Positions 10,876-22,965 of a stretch of DNA of 64,000 nt are shown here, piece after piece. The stretch spans positions 28,128,690 through 28,192,689 of the forward strand of contig CM032118.1 in the NCBI GenBank assembly GCA_018894105.1, read 5' to 3'. The notes beneath the pieces are model-generated. The model saw only the letters and a program-made list of their open reading frames with translations. It was not told the DNA's origin and made no database searches. Positions within the stretch are counted from its first letter, which is position 1; each line of letters begins with the position of its first letter. The stretch comes from Jacaranda mimosifolia. Taxonomy: Eukaryota > Streptophyta > Magnoliopsida > Lamiales > Bignoniaceae. The position numbers and the translations under genes were made by a program.

Positions 10876-11770
10876 TATTACTTATATTTTACTATTATAT
10901 TTAAGGTACTTTGAAAGTCATTTTATAAATAATTTTTAGCCTTACTTTCTTCCATCTCTTTGTGTGTGTTATTAGTTTATTTTTAAATTATTTCTTTGTT
11001 CGCTTAACCATCAGTTGATTTAATTTTGTCATTCTACAAAATGAAGGAAATTTCTTTTAGGGCTATACTTTTTTCTTTGGCCATTGATAATATTTATCAT
11101 TTAGTTTTTATTTTTGTTTCAATTTGAAAATATTTTATATCTTTTTACCTAATATTTTGTTCAAGTTATGAATTCATTCCTTTAATTTTGGTTCAAATTT
11201 TTAAATGTTATTTTTATTCACCCAATTTTATAGTTTTATATGATGACATATATTCATTTATTTTAATATTTTATAATTTATTTTAATTTTAATAGCTATG
11301 GTTGACCTTTAGCCTTTCATAACGCCTGTTATTTATTTTTTATTTAATTAAATTATGAAACATTTTATATTTTTTTATTCATTGTTTCTTTTAGATCATC
11401 AATTGACTTATTTATTTTTTCATATTTATTTTTGTTCGCCTAAATTATAAGATTAGACATTACTCATTGATCTTAGACATTACTCATTGGTTCTAATATT
11501 TGTACAATTTGTTTTAATTTTTGGATGTAATTAATTAAAAGCTTATCATTCAGTTCTGTTTTTTCTTTGTACATATTTAATTATGTTTGTAAAGATATGT
11601 ATAATTCAAAGTGATGTTGCACATAAATGTTGTTGGGTTCCTTTGCAAAAATCAATAAGCTGTGTTTAGCTTTTGATCCTAAAATGTGCTTATATAGAGT
11701 CAGGGATTGAGTTTTCTATCAATGATTGTTTAAATGCCTTTTTGACTTTGAGACTTGATATTTATATTAA
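10876..11770. other. AT-rich intergenic sequence
   Basis: T-rich sequence without a convincing frame. The phrase TTCATTTATTTTAATTTT and close variants recur, so it may be a worn low-complexity or 3'-UTR-like repeat. Nothing specific was recognised. Confidence 0.4.
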
Positions 11771-11775
11771 TTAAG

Positions 11776-12205
11776 ATTATGTTTGGTTGTAAATCGAAGT
11801 ATTTTGCCAAAATATTTTGGCAAAATAATTTTTGAGAAGTGGGGTTGGGGAATGTGATGGTTGTTTATTTGTATTTTGGATGATAGGTGAAAAATGAATG
11901 TGAAGAAAATTGTTTGTTTGTTTGTATTTTGGGAGGGGACAAATTGTCACATCAATAACTTTTTTGTTGGGTTGGTAGGGTGAAATTGATATGTTAAAAT
12001 TCTTTATATATGTGTATATATAGATTGGGTAAGGGGATCAAAAATGAGAGGGTTAGATATTGGAGAATTGGTAGAAAATGAATTGGAAGTGCATTTTGGG
12101 CTTTTTTGGTGTATTTTGGATAGTATGATTAGAGAATGTGATGAGTTGTTTGTTTTGTATTTTGGGAGTTGAAAAATATTTTGGTAATTTACAACCAAAC
12201 ATAGC
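11776..12205. mobile_element. MITE (430 bp, non-autonomous DNA transposon)
   Basis: The left end ATTATGTTTGGTTGTAAAT and the inverted right end GCTATGTTTGGTTGTAAAT match at 17 of 19 positions. TTAAG flanks both sides (11771-11775 and 12206-12210), a candidate duplication. The interior is AT-rich and non-coding, with GTATTTTGG repeated several times. ATGTTTGG termini are common in plant MITEs. The superfamily is unclear because the duplication length cannot be fixed by eye. Confidence 0.75.
11802..11825. repeat. Perfect 24-bp palindrome inside the MITE
   Basis: Arms TTTTGCCAAAAT and ATTTTGGCAAAA with no spacer. It lies 26 bases inside the left terminus. Confidence 0.9.
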
Positions 12206-12552
12206 TTAAGTTTTTGATGAATTTTAACCCACTTGGGTTGGGGAGCCCATCTTGGTGGGCTTAAATTGTTGGGCTGATATGCCCTTTTTTTATTTACTTA
12301 TGTATTTAATTAGCCCTTTTAATCACTTTTTATTTCTTTGGCCGCTTAGGGTTTTATTTTTGCCATATCACCAGACCCTATACTTTCAATTTGAAAATTT
12401 ATTTTCATATTGAAAGTGTATCTTAAGAGTTGATTTATTTATTTACCTCAACAATTAATTTTATTATTTTGTGTCAATTTACCTTTAATTTAATCTTAAA
12501 TAATTTAAGTAAAGTAATAATTAAATAATTTGGAGACTCTTAGATCTCTCTG

Positions 12553-12664
12553 AATATAGAGTGACTTATAGTTCAGTGGTATAAGCCTCTCATATAATAT
12601 CGGAGGTTTGGAGTCGAACCCTAAAGGACTCGTAATGTGCTTGTATTTAAAAAAAAAAAAAAAA
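12553..12664 (+). mobile_element. tRNA-derived SINE
   Basis: A perfect polymerase III box A (TAGTTCAGTGG, 12569-12579) is followed 42 bases later by a near-consensus box B (GAGTCGAACCC, 12611-12621). About 27 bases later there is an A run (about 12648-12664). The overall length of about 110 bp, tRNA-like head and A tail fit a short plant SINE. Target-site repeats were not found, and a decayed tRNA pseudogene is the alternative. Confidence 0.6.
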
Positions 12665-13503
12665 TCTTTTTGACTTGTTGTCTTCAAGAAGTAGCACTTT
12701 GCTATGCTAGCTTATTTCATCCTCCAAGGAACTTAGTAGTTTTGGCAGTCTTTTAACCTATACCACTTTTTTCTCTAAGCAAGCACGTTCTCAAATTGGA
12801 GACTGACCACATATACTTTTCAACATCAAATGTTCGAGAAAATCCCTAAAATTAAATTGTGACAACATCACACATCTAACTTACTGAATTACATAATTTT
12901 TTTTTTTTCCTTTTTAGCAAAACCGACTACATGTTATTAAATTATGTATCTCAATATTTGACAATTAATTCGATTAGAATCAACCATCACTAATTATTAC
13001 AATCAAGAGTAGACAAAATATTGCTATCAACATAGATAAATTATCATATTTTTAAATTTTTGATTGGATTCAATTTAAAATCTCATAATTTTTGAATCTT
13101 AATCTTGCCACTTTAAGCTTGAAATTGTATACTCTCTTTGCCTAGGATTAGTTGTTTAACAATGTTAGTTCTACGGAGCCTTTATAATACTAATTATCAT
13201 TGAGTGGTTAATTGATTTAATTGCATTATCTTTATATATATATTCTTTTAATTTACACATATAAACTAAAGTTCATTAGGGTTTGAACCTCAAACTTCAC
13301 ACATATAAATGTGCTGATGATGTCAATAGACTAATCGACTATTCGATACCCTCACACTTATGTACATGTTTAACTTCAAACTCAAACGAATCTTATGTAA
13401 ACGTGTATATAGAAAAATGAAAAAAAAAAATTGATTGTTATGTTATTTAATATTATTAAAATATATTTCAAACATATACAAAAATGGATCAAAGATTCTA
13501 GAA
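12665..13503. other. AT-rich intergenic sequence
   Basis: No frame, RNA gene or clear repeat was seen. Short A or T homopolymers occur at about 12899-12908 and 13421-13430. Confidence 0.4.
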
Positions 13504-13509
13504 ATTTTA

Positions 13510-13767
13510 AAATAGGATTAATTACAAGGACCTTTCCTAAGGTTTGATCTAATTACAGAAGCGTTCTTTAAGATTTGCGAAATTACATTTACCTTCCATA
13601 GGGTTAATTGTCATCTAGAAAACATGATGAAAATCATGAAAAGACCATTATACCCTCACTTATTTAGGAAAAATAAACCAAAAAATGACTCAAGAAAAGA
13701 CCTTTTTACCCTATTTGTATTAAGAACACAAAGGGGCTTCCTTCTTTCTTTTATCCTTGTCATTCTC

Positions 13768-13815
<48 letters not shown>

Positions 13816-14600
13816 TCAAACCTTTTTCTCTTCTCTCAATTTGTTGTATGTGTATGTTTGGGCTAGTAAATCTCACTGGAAAACATCAACCTTTTCATTT
13901 TTCTCTACACCTCGTCATGTAGGCATCACGTTTTTTGGAGAATTTCATTTTTCAAGCAAAAATTGGTACAAAAAGATATGGCCAACTACTACTACAACTT
14001 CTGCCCTTATTTTAGTGTTAGAGCAATTTAGTTTTAATAAAACTTTGGGTTAGGGCTTGTTATTTTGTAATTTAAGAGAAACAAGTGTTGTGTTTTTTCA
14101 CCAAAAATGTTCACTTTTTAGTTTATGACACAATATCGTATTTCAGACTGTTTATTTCATGAATGTATACTTGTATTTTTAATGATTTGATGTTTTTTAA
14201 AAACAATTCTAATTTTTGACTATTGACACCAAGTAAAAACCCTATCTTTTGGTTACTGGAACTCATTTTTCTTTTAACTATAGTATAGAATTGGATGGAA
14301 ATAATAGGTTGTATCCTGTAGCCTTTTGTGGTTGTAGAAATTGAATGCAAAGAGTCATGAAGCTTCTTTTTCATATGCTTAGAAGAATTTTTTAGTGGCT
14401 TTACTCCAGACAAACCATGGACATTCACGACAAACAGACAAAAGGTAATGTTATGCTTCTTTTTTGTGTTTTTCAATTCTGCAAGTGAATTACTTGTTAT
14501 AGTTAAAATTGTTTAAGGTATGATTTATAACGAGTATACGTTGGAAGGGTGTTAAATGTAATATTATAGACCTCGTAAAGGTGCTAATTGTGATGCATGA
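13510..14600. mobile_element. Candidate long-terminal-inverted-repeat DNA element
   Basis: The left block at about 13513-13605 (ACAAGGACCTTTCCTAAGG, then ATTACATTTACCTTCC) resembles the reverse complement of about 14540-14600 (AGCACCTTTACGAGG, then ATTACATTTAACACCC). This would make an element of about 1.1 kb with diverged inverted ends. No transposase is seen inside. Readings at 13624-13866 and 13757-14053 mostly translate a CT microsatellite and are not supported as genes. Confidence 0.4.
13771..13812 (+). repeat. (TC)21 microsatellite
   Basis: Uninterrupted TC dinucleotides. Confidence 0.95.
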
Positions 14601-14649
14601 AAATTAAATGCGTGACACTATATTTGGATGTTTGACTTTATTATGTGTT

Positions 14650-14915
14650 ATAGTTGTTGTCTTCTACGACAACAACGGGGCGGTAGTGCAAGCTAAAGAG
14701 ATAAGATCTCATTAGCGGTCCAAGCATATTTTGAAGTGATATTATTTGATTCGGACAATCATTAATAGAGGCGACATTCAAGTGGAGAGAGTTGCCTCGG
14801 AAGAGAATATAACAGATCCACTGACTAAACCCTTATGGCAAAAGGTCTTCGAAGGACATCTTCAGAAGATGGGTGTTAAGACTATAGAGAATTGGCTTTA
14901 GGGCAAATCAAAGAT
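14650..14915 (+). pseudogene. 3' tail of copia pol (RNase H end), fragment of a neighbouring element copy
   Basis: This stretch matches 22706-22965 closely, from AGTTGTTGTC through the RNase H end (DNNGAVVQAKE-like, then DPLTKPL-like and KVFEGHLQKMGVKTI) to the polypurine region before the LTR. The match stops abruptly at about 14650, where the upstream sequence is unrelated. It is therefore the truncated 3' end of a second copia copy that shares the LTR at 14916 with the next element. Confidence 0.8.
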
Positions 14916-17130
14916 TGTTGGAATAGTGTCCGGCAAGCTAATTAGATTAGAGTTGTAAACTATTTCACTTGTGATATAATCTTAATTGAATGATATTCTT
15001 TAAATGACCATCTTCATCTTATGCACATATTTAATTCACTGGCATTTGGTTGAAGCCCTTAGATCACAAAAGACTATGGGACTTGGTCATGCACTGGGTG
15101 GTGATCATGAAACAAGTCTTACACGGTCGTGATCTTAAAAAATTTCCAAGTTGTAGGATCTTATGAGACTAAGGGCATCTAAGATTCAAATAGACTTGCA
15201 CTAACGATAAATTAATCCAAGGAGTTGGATATTGCTTCATTTCATGAGCAATGCCATATGAGATATGAGTGCATGTGAGTAAGTGTTTGTTAGAGAACAA
15301 GGCACTGAAGACCCACCCGGAGAATCCACTCAATAGCTGTAGTGGCAAGTCGGCAGTAGCAAGTTCTCTAGCTTACGCTAGTGTATATAATTAGTCTTTT
15401 CACCTGAGGATCTATTGTAACCTTATGTTTAGGTCCTCAGATGGAGATTGGGTATGAGCTAATTAGACATGGAGGTTTATGAGATCCAAGATAGGATTCG
15501 ACTCATCGTCATTGTGAAGGGAGAGTACATCTCCTATGTATTCTATAATGATCAATTCCATGAAATCCTTGTGCAAGGTAGAATGATAATTTGGAAATGG
15601 AGTTTCCAAAGATGAGGTCATAAAAGGAATCGAATATTAAGAATAGAGATATGTATCGAGGCTATTGGGGATCCGACAAATATCTTGCCCTAGACTTCTT
15701 TTGGGGAGATAGGAGATGGAAGGATTGTATGTGCATGATACAAGTGGAACTAGAATGGTTCTCCAAAAGCATTCATTTCGGCCAACTAGTTGGCCTCTAT
15801 GGGCTTGAGGTTGGACATCGACCATGGAGATTGGGTATTTTTCAATTAATGGAGATTAATTAAATTGAATTGATTAGTTTAAAGGAGTTTAAACTAAAGT
15901 GAATATTTGATATTCTAAAGCATAAAGAGTTGTGAGCCCATGTTCAATGAATGGTAGAGCCTAATAGGTCCACACAAAAGCAAATTGCATATCCTAGGCG
16001 GTGAAGGGGAATTTTCTAAGAGTTAGAAAAGTTCCTACATGATCGATTTGGAGGTTGACCGATTGACACAAATATTGTGGTCAATTTTAGCTTGATCAAT
16101 TTAATTGTTAAATTGATCTAATTAATTTAAGGAGTTAAATTAAGACCAATAATTAAGGAGTTAATTATTTGGTGACACTTGACTATTAATTGGTCAAGTT
16201 AACTTAAGGGTTTAAGTTAACAATTACTAGTTTAAAGTATTAAGCTAATTGACTTAAAGAGTTAAGGTAATTAATTAAATTAAAGAAGTTTAATTAATTA
16301 AATTAGAAAATTAATTTTGGAGGGAAATTTCAAATGAAATGTTCATTTGATGAAATTAGAATTTATTTGGATGACATTTCATAAGATGAAATGAAGATTA
16401 CAAATGAAATTCAAATTGACACAAAATTCAAATTCAAATTGAATGCCAACTTGCAATGCCAAGTTGGCGGTCACCCCTCGAGTAAGTTGTGATGCCACTT
16501 TGCCATCACACCATCCTCGCTCTATATATAGATATAGAGGGAGAGAGGGGTGGCAATCTAGCATCCAATGTGAAGAATTAGATTCTTTCCACTTTTCCCT
16601 CCAATCTTCAAGTGTTGCCTTATGTGTTGAAGCTTTACTTTCTTTTCTTCTCTTATCTCTAAATCAAGCCTCCATCATTGTCTTTCCTCTCTATATTCTC
16701 CAGCTAATATTGAGAAGAATAGGTTATTGCATTGGTGTGTGGATCTTAACGTTAAAGGCAAGACAATTGGATTGCTCGCCTTTGGAGAACTAGATTTTGG
16801 CAGCAACTTGGAGGCAGTTCTGGGTAACCTCTCTGAGTTTTGATTGAGCTGAACTTTGGAATGTAGATCCAACAAGTTCCATTAAAATTTTCAACTTAAA
16901 AAAAGATCATTTGGCTAGGGAAATATGGTCGCTACTCTGCTACACCGTTGGAAGGTAGTTTTGAAGAGTCAAAAGCTTTCTTCTAGCTTCCTTGGTTTTT
17001 GCGCAAAACAAGGTTATACTCATACCAAATCTAAATCAACGGCATGTTTAGATCCTTGTTATCATGTGTATCCTAGTTAATTTGCATTTTTAATGCTTTG
17101 ATTTGGATCTTATGGCTACATGTGACTCCA
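14916..17130 (+). repeat. Copia LTR, left
   Basis: Starts TGTTGGAATAGTG and ends TGTGACTCCA. A TATA-like box TATATATAG is at 16523-16531. AT-rich phrases with AAGGAGTTAA recur at about 16090-16310. It aligns with 22966-25288 and 28469-30734. Confidence 0.88.
16523..16531 (+). promoter_or_regulatory. TATA box of the copia LTR
   Basis: TATATATAG within CTCTATATATAGATATAGAGGG. The same box is found at 24668-24676 and 30097-30105 in the other LTR copies, which supports function in the original element. Confidence 0.6.
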
Positions 17131-17146
17131 GGTGCTATCGAAGCCT
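17131..17146 (+). other. Primer binding site (worn)
   Basis: GGTGCTATCGAAGCCT directly after the LTR is a worn version of the plant initiator-Met site TGGTATCAGAGC. Confidence 0.45.
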
Positions 17147-19135
17147 ATTTCATGATATGATTTGGATTTTTGATTGATTGATTCATGTGATAAATTGATC
17201 AAAATCACCAAATACTTGATCCTTGCTATGGATGGGAGTGTTGGGATGATGTTGTATGTGGCAGCTTGATTGATCAATTGAATTTATGCTAATATATATT
17301 TTAATGTGTTAATTCATATGTTGAGCATGTTTTAATTCATAGTTGCTAATGTTGAATGTTGATTTGGTATTAGTTTATGTTATATGTTGATATAGCATGT
17401 TGTTTATGGATTTAAGGTGTTTTGGTCAATCTTAGACCCAATATGATTGGAGTTTGTTGGAGATTTTTGAAGAATATGATTCTTACTTAAACTTGTTTTT
17501 GAAAGCATGATTGAGCACTTGAAATTCCATTTTTAAAAGGTGTTTTGAATCTGAAATTTAATCTATATCATGTGGTTTAATATTTAGAATGAGATCTAAA
17601 ATTTTTGGCGCACAAAAGTTGAGCCTAAATCCATTTAGTCTAAGCAAAACCTTGAAACAAGGCACCTTCCACCCATGGCTGGGTGCTGGCTAGGCAATGG
17701 GCATGCCTGCCGTGCGGCTGTATGCCCAGGCTGGGTGGCAACAGGGCAGTTTTGGTTTTGTGGATTTTGAGTGTTGATTTTTAGTTCCTTAAGTGACAAA
17801 AAGTGTTTTACATCACATATAATAGATGCACAAATGTTGTGCAAGTTCTCAAAATTATATTTGATATTTTTGATTACTTTTAAAAATTAGTTAAAGTTAA
17901 TCTTCAACATTGTGGCACAATAGTTATGCTTTCTTTTACTTAGCCAATTAATTATTTATGAGATAAGCATTTAATTGTTGGAATTGAATGTTAGTTCTTG
18001 ATTTATTTATTGTTCATTTAAGTGTTGAATGGATGATGAATGAATGGGGATGATCATGAGCCTTTAATATTGATTTTATTTATTTCAAGTTGTTGAAAAG
18101 GGTTGTATTAAATTGGGGCTTGCACGCCTCTTAATTTCTATCTTGTAAATGTCAGGAGAGTAGAATCACTAGGAGTAAGGATTTCTTTCTCATGTAAATG
18201 TTACAAGGAGTAAAGAAGACCCTTGGAGGCACGGAGACCCAAGAAGACCCATGAATGTATGTGGATATGCTCATGTAATAGCTAGATTTAATCAACCCAC
18301 TTAAAATCAACTAAGTGGTGCACCTATGGCTCTAAATGCACCACTAGGTTAAGCTTATTATCATCCCACCCTAAGAGCATGCTATGCACATTTACTTATT
18401 TACACTTTTCATATCCTATTGATGTATGTGATGCATGGATTAGGATATAGAAAACCTAAATAAGAAGATAAAAATGATGAGATCTTTGCAAGCAAGAAAC
18501 CCCCCCAGTTAGAATGACTAAGTGCTCTCAATATTAAGTCAAAATGAATATAAATTAAAAGGAGCTTTTATTAATCCATGACTTCCACCAATAGTATATG
18601 CCATGACGATGCTATCGATTTTGTGTGATGGCACTTGGTCACGGGGGTCACACTTAGGAGAAAAGTTGTGAGCATATACTTAGCATACGATGCACCTTTG
18701 ATTTGAGAATGCTCACGCATTAGCACTCAGTCACGGGGGATGTCGTGACGCTGTCTCAAGTCAAAGTTTGATTGGTAGGTCCAACTTAACACCTAGTAAT
18801 GTAGATGTCATAAGATCACGTGAGTCTACATGAAACATGAGGTAAAATATATCAAGAGTTGCATAGAGATACAATTAGCAAATGTTGCTTACCCTTCGAT
18901 TGGTTGTGGATGTCACTCGGTCATGGGGGTCTGTTTCCAAGTCCTAGGGATCTTGATTCTCACTAGGAAATATGATTTTCCAAATTCTTCTAGTAGGTGA
19001 AGGATTTGATAAAATAGTAGGAGAAAAGCACGCTTAAAAGACCATGAACATGATTTTTTTTCAATATCAATATTCAATTATATGCTTATACTTTTCTTTT
19101 CACCTCTTGTAGATTTTTGAAATCTTTAAAACAAA
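17147..19135 (+). other. Long untranslated leader of the copia element
   Basis: Two kilobases between the primer site and Gag with no supportable frame. A GC-rich island lies at about 17660-17750. A motif like CACTTGGTCACGGGGGTC recurs near 18632, 18724 and 18914. Confidence 0.6.
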
Positions 19136-19975
19136 ATGGCTAAGAATCCACTTCACACTATTTTGTAAACTAATAAACTTACTGCACAAACTTCTGCGAT
19201 TGGTTGAGAAATCTAAAAATCATTCTTGACTCCAAAAAGAGGACATATGTCCTTGATTAAAGTCTGCTGGACACATTGGGTGATGACGCCACAAATGAGG
19301 AGTGTGAATTGTTCACTAAGTTTGTAGGTAATGATCTACATATGAGATGCCCTATGATGGCTTCCATAACCAATGAGCTCCAAAAGACTCATGAGCATAT
19401 GAAGCATGCAAGGGAGATCCATACACACTTACAAGAGCTGTATAGTGTACAAACTAGACACGAAAGGTTTGCTTTGTCCAGAGAGCTATTTAGGTTAAGG
19501 ATGGTTGGGGGTACAAGCATTGGGATCACAGGCTTAAGATGATTGGACTCATCAAGAAGTTTAGACAACTTAATGTTGTAATGGACAATGACCTCTATAT
19601 GGATTTGATCCTACAACCATTGCCTTCTTTGTTCGACCAATTTGTTGTGAACTTTAATACTTCCAAGCAAGAGGTGATGATCAATGAATTGGTGAACATG
19701 CTTGAGACTACCGAGTTGATGATGAAAAAGGAAAAATCTCTTATGCTTGCTTCCTCCTCAAAGTCGAAGGGCCCTAGGGGTTCGATGAAGAGAGGTAAGA
19801 TGACGAAAGGTTCTTCTTCCAAAGGGAAGCAATCCTTGAAAGGTTCAGGGGAAGTAAAGAAGAAAAAAGAGAATAAATCGAGGCAAATTGTTTCTGTTGA
19901 GACGAGAAGGAGCATTGGAGAAAGAATTGCAAAGCTTACCTTACAACCTTGAGAAGGGTATGTACTTTATTGAAG
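19136..19975 (+). pseudogene. gag: Copia Gag (degenerate)
   Basis: It opens with MAKNPLHTIL and is broken by a stop a few codons later. It resumes at 19276-19542 (DDATNEECELFTKF, NELQKTHEHMKHAREIHTH) and 19539-19952 (MDNDLYMDLILQPLPSLFDQF). This is the UBN2-type Gag common in plant copia elements. A Lys/Ser-rich stretch precedes a CCHC knuckle at 19889-19930, where the second Cys has become a TGA stop (spacing C...stop...H...C kept). Gag forms the particle that carries element RNA. Confidence 0.8.
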
Positions 19976-21180
19976 TGCACTTGACGACTAATTCTTCCTC
20001 ATGGGTATTTGATACCACATGTGGTTTTCACCTATGTAATTTGCTACAAGGTATGAAAAGAAGAAAGTGTCTTCATAAGAGGGATATGATCCTCTACCTC
20101 GGAAATGGAGTAGGAGTTGCTGCCATGGTCTAAGGTGCAGTTAAGTTAGACTTGGGGAGTGATTGCATTGTACTTAATCCGATTTATTATGTACCCAATC
20201 TTATGAAAAATATTATTTATATTCCCATTCTTGATATTGAATGATATGATTTTTCTATATCGAATGGGATGTTAAAAGTATTAAAGAATGGTTCTTTAAT
20301 TGCACAAGGTACATTATATAACATATTATACATACTTGATTTTCAACTTTCACTTATGCACACTCAATGAAGTAAGAGAAAATTAGATAACCAAGAATAT
20401 GCCATAATTTGGCATGCTAAACTTGGAATATTTCTAAAAATAGGATGAACAAGTTAGAAGCTTTCAAAACACTAAATATTAGTGGTATTGAGGACCTTCC
20501 TACTTGTGAATGTTGTTTGAAGAGAAATGACCAAGGCTCCTTTTGTAAGACAAACAGAGCGCACCACAAGTCCTTTAGATTTGATCCATATAGATGTTTG
20601 TGGTCTACGAGATGAGGCTATTCATGTGTATCTTATGAAGTACAAGTCCGAAACCTTTAAAAAGTTCAAAAAGTATAGGAATAAAGTAGAAAAGCAAAAG
20701 GGACTTAGTATTAAAGCTCTTCAATCGGATCGAGGGAGAGAATACTTAAGTACTGTATTCTTATATTATCTAAAGAAGAATGAGATCCTCTCTCAATGGA
20801 CTCCACCTGGCACACCCTAACATAATAGAGTAGCCGAAATGAGAAATCGTACCTCGTTGGACATGGTATATTCCATAATGAGCTTTTTCAATGTGCCCAT
20901 ATCTTTTTAGGGATATATATTAGAAATGGCGGCAAGGCTACTAAATCTAGTATCCTCAAAGTCAGTGCCAAAAACGTTGTATGATAAATAGTATGGCAAA
21001 GCACCCTCATACTATTACCTTAAAGTTTGGGGGTCTTCCACTTACATGAAGTGGTTAGTGGGAGACAAGTTGGATAGTAGATCTACTTTATGCAAGTTTG
21101 TGGGATACCCAAGAGAGTTGTTGGGTTATTACTTTTATGATATCTCGAAATAAAAGGTGTTTGTTTCAACGAAAGCTAAC
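19976..21180 (+). pseudogene. Copia protease and integrase (degenerate, internal deletion)
   Basis: The protease loop at 20011-20025 reads DTTCG where the family has D-T/S-G. The integrase zinc region is worn at about 20420-20520. The core at 20527-20820 has HIDVCG (first Asp), LQSDRGREYLS (second Asp) and, past a stop, HNRVAEMRNRT (Glu). Between the first Asp and VYLMKYKSE about 25 residues usual for the family are absent, consistent with an in-frame deletion. The C-terminal part near 21000-21180 is recognisable (RELLGYYFYDIS). Confidence 0.75.
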
Positions 21181-21299
21181 TTTTTGGAAAAAAAACTTTC
21201 TATTAGATAGAAATGTCATTTTTGTTGAACTTGATAAAGTTTAAGATGATCAAAACATCCCACAAGCGGTAGAAATAAGTAAACATAAAGAGCATAACA

Positions 21300-22950
21300 C
21301 ACAACCTCTGAAAAGGTCGGACCGAATTAAGAAGCAACCTGAAAGATTTGGATTTCTTCATAAGACGGACAATTGGATAGTGATTCGAAGACCTATGAGG
21401 AAGTTATGTTGGACATAGACTCAAGACATTAGCTCGATGCCATGAAATTCGAAATGGACTTCATGTACTCCAACAAAGTATGAGCTTTGGTAGATTCATC
21501 GGAGGGAATTGTTCCTATAGGTTGCAAATGGATCTATAAGTGAAAGCTAGGAGTCAATGGAGAGGTTATAACCTTTAAGATGAAACTAGTGGCAAAAGGT
21601 TATACTCAAAGACTCGGTATTGATTTCAGGGAAACCTTTTCACTGATCACAATACCTAAGTCTATTCGAATTTACTTGCCATAGCTGCATATTATGACTA
21701 TAAGATATGGCAAATGGATATGAAAATGTTTTCCTCAATGGAAACATTGAAGAAGAAATTTGTATGGAGAAACCATAAGGTTTTACATCCAAGGAGAATG
21801 AGTAAAAAGTTTGCAAACTCCAAAGATCGGTTTATGGACTCAAATAGGCATTCCGAAGCTGGAACATACATTTTGACAAGACAGTCAAATTGTTTGGCTT
21901 TGTCAAAAATATGTATGAACCTTGTGTGTATAAGAAGGCTAGTGGAAGTAGCATACATTTATTATTTTTTATGTCGATGACATTCTTCTCATTGGGAATG
22001 AGAGAGAAATGTTGGAGTGTACTAAAGCATGGTTATCTACTCAATTCTCCATGAAAAATTTAGAAAAAGCATCCTACGTATTAGGAATACATATTTATAG
22101 AGATAGATTGAGGAGGATGCTGGGACTTTCCCAAACCCCGTACATTGACAAGATACTAAAGAGGTTTAGCATGGAAGAATCTAAGAAAGGATTCTTCCCT
22201 TTGACACATGGCATTCATCTCTCCAAGTCTATATCCCCTAAGACTGACAACGAGAGACAAATAATATCCCACATACCTTATGCGTCCGCCATAGGAAGCA
22301 TAATGTATGCCGTTCATTGTACAAGACCGGATGTGGCACACACTCTAAGTGTTATGAGCCATTTCCAATCCAACCTTGGTGAGTGTCACTGGATGGCCAT
22401 TAAAATAATCCTAAAGTACTTGAAAAGGACGAAGGAATTATTTTTGGTATACGTCAATAGAGAATTGAAACTTGAGCGATTTTCGGATTTAATTTTCCAA
22501 TCCAATGTAGATGACCTAAAATCCACTTCTAGATTTATATTTTACTTTAATAACGGTGCAGTGAGTTGGAAAAATTCCAAACAAGACACCACAGTCGATT
22601 CAACCACCGAGGTAGAATATATTACAGCTTCAGAAGCTGCAAAGGAAGGTGTTTAGATGAAACATCCAAGAGTTGGATGTAGTGCCTAGCATTGCTGAGC
22701 CAGTTGTTGTCATCTGTGACAACAAAGGGGTGGTAGCGCAAGCTAAAGAGCCAAGATCTCATCAGCGATCGAAGCACATTTTGAGGTGATATTATTTAAT
22801 CCGGGAAATCACTTATAGAGGCAATATTCGAGTGGAGAGAGTTTCCTCAAAAAAGAATATAGTAGATCCACTGATTAAACCCCTACTGCAAAAGGTCTTC
22901 AAAGAACATCTTGAGAAGATGAGTGTTAAGACTATGGGGAATTGACTTTA
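21300..22950 (+). pseudogene. Copia reverse transcriptase and RNase H (degenerate)
   Basis: The RT start is at about 21480-21600 (ALVDSSEGIVPIGCKWIYK). The active-site box YVDD is intact at 21970-21981. The thumb and RNase H read through 22009-22656 (EKASYVLGIHIYRDR, TRPDVAHTLSVMSHFQ, EVEYITASEAAKEGV). The RNase H tail continues in another frame to about 22945. Frame breaks at about 21690, 21960 and 22654 prevent a full product. The longest open piece is 215 codons. Confidence 0.85.
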
Positions 22951-22965
22951 GGGCAAGTGGGAGAT
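22950..22965 (+). other. Polypurine tract of the copia element
   Basis: AGGGCAAGTGGGAGAT directly before the right LTR. Confidence 0.7.

Noticed and set aside
12541..12660. Functional tRNA gene
   Set aside because: Only the internal promoter boxes are tRNA-like. The arms do not pair as a cloverleaf and an A tail follows.
13624..14053. Frames with a run of Ser-Leu
   Set aside because: They translate the CT microsatellite.
15637..16875. Frames in the copia LTR on both strands (also at 24645-25020 and 30202-30438)
   Set aside because: They lie in LTR sequence. Their similarity to each other comes from LTR homology, not from coding constraint.
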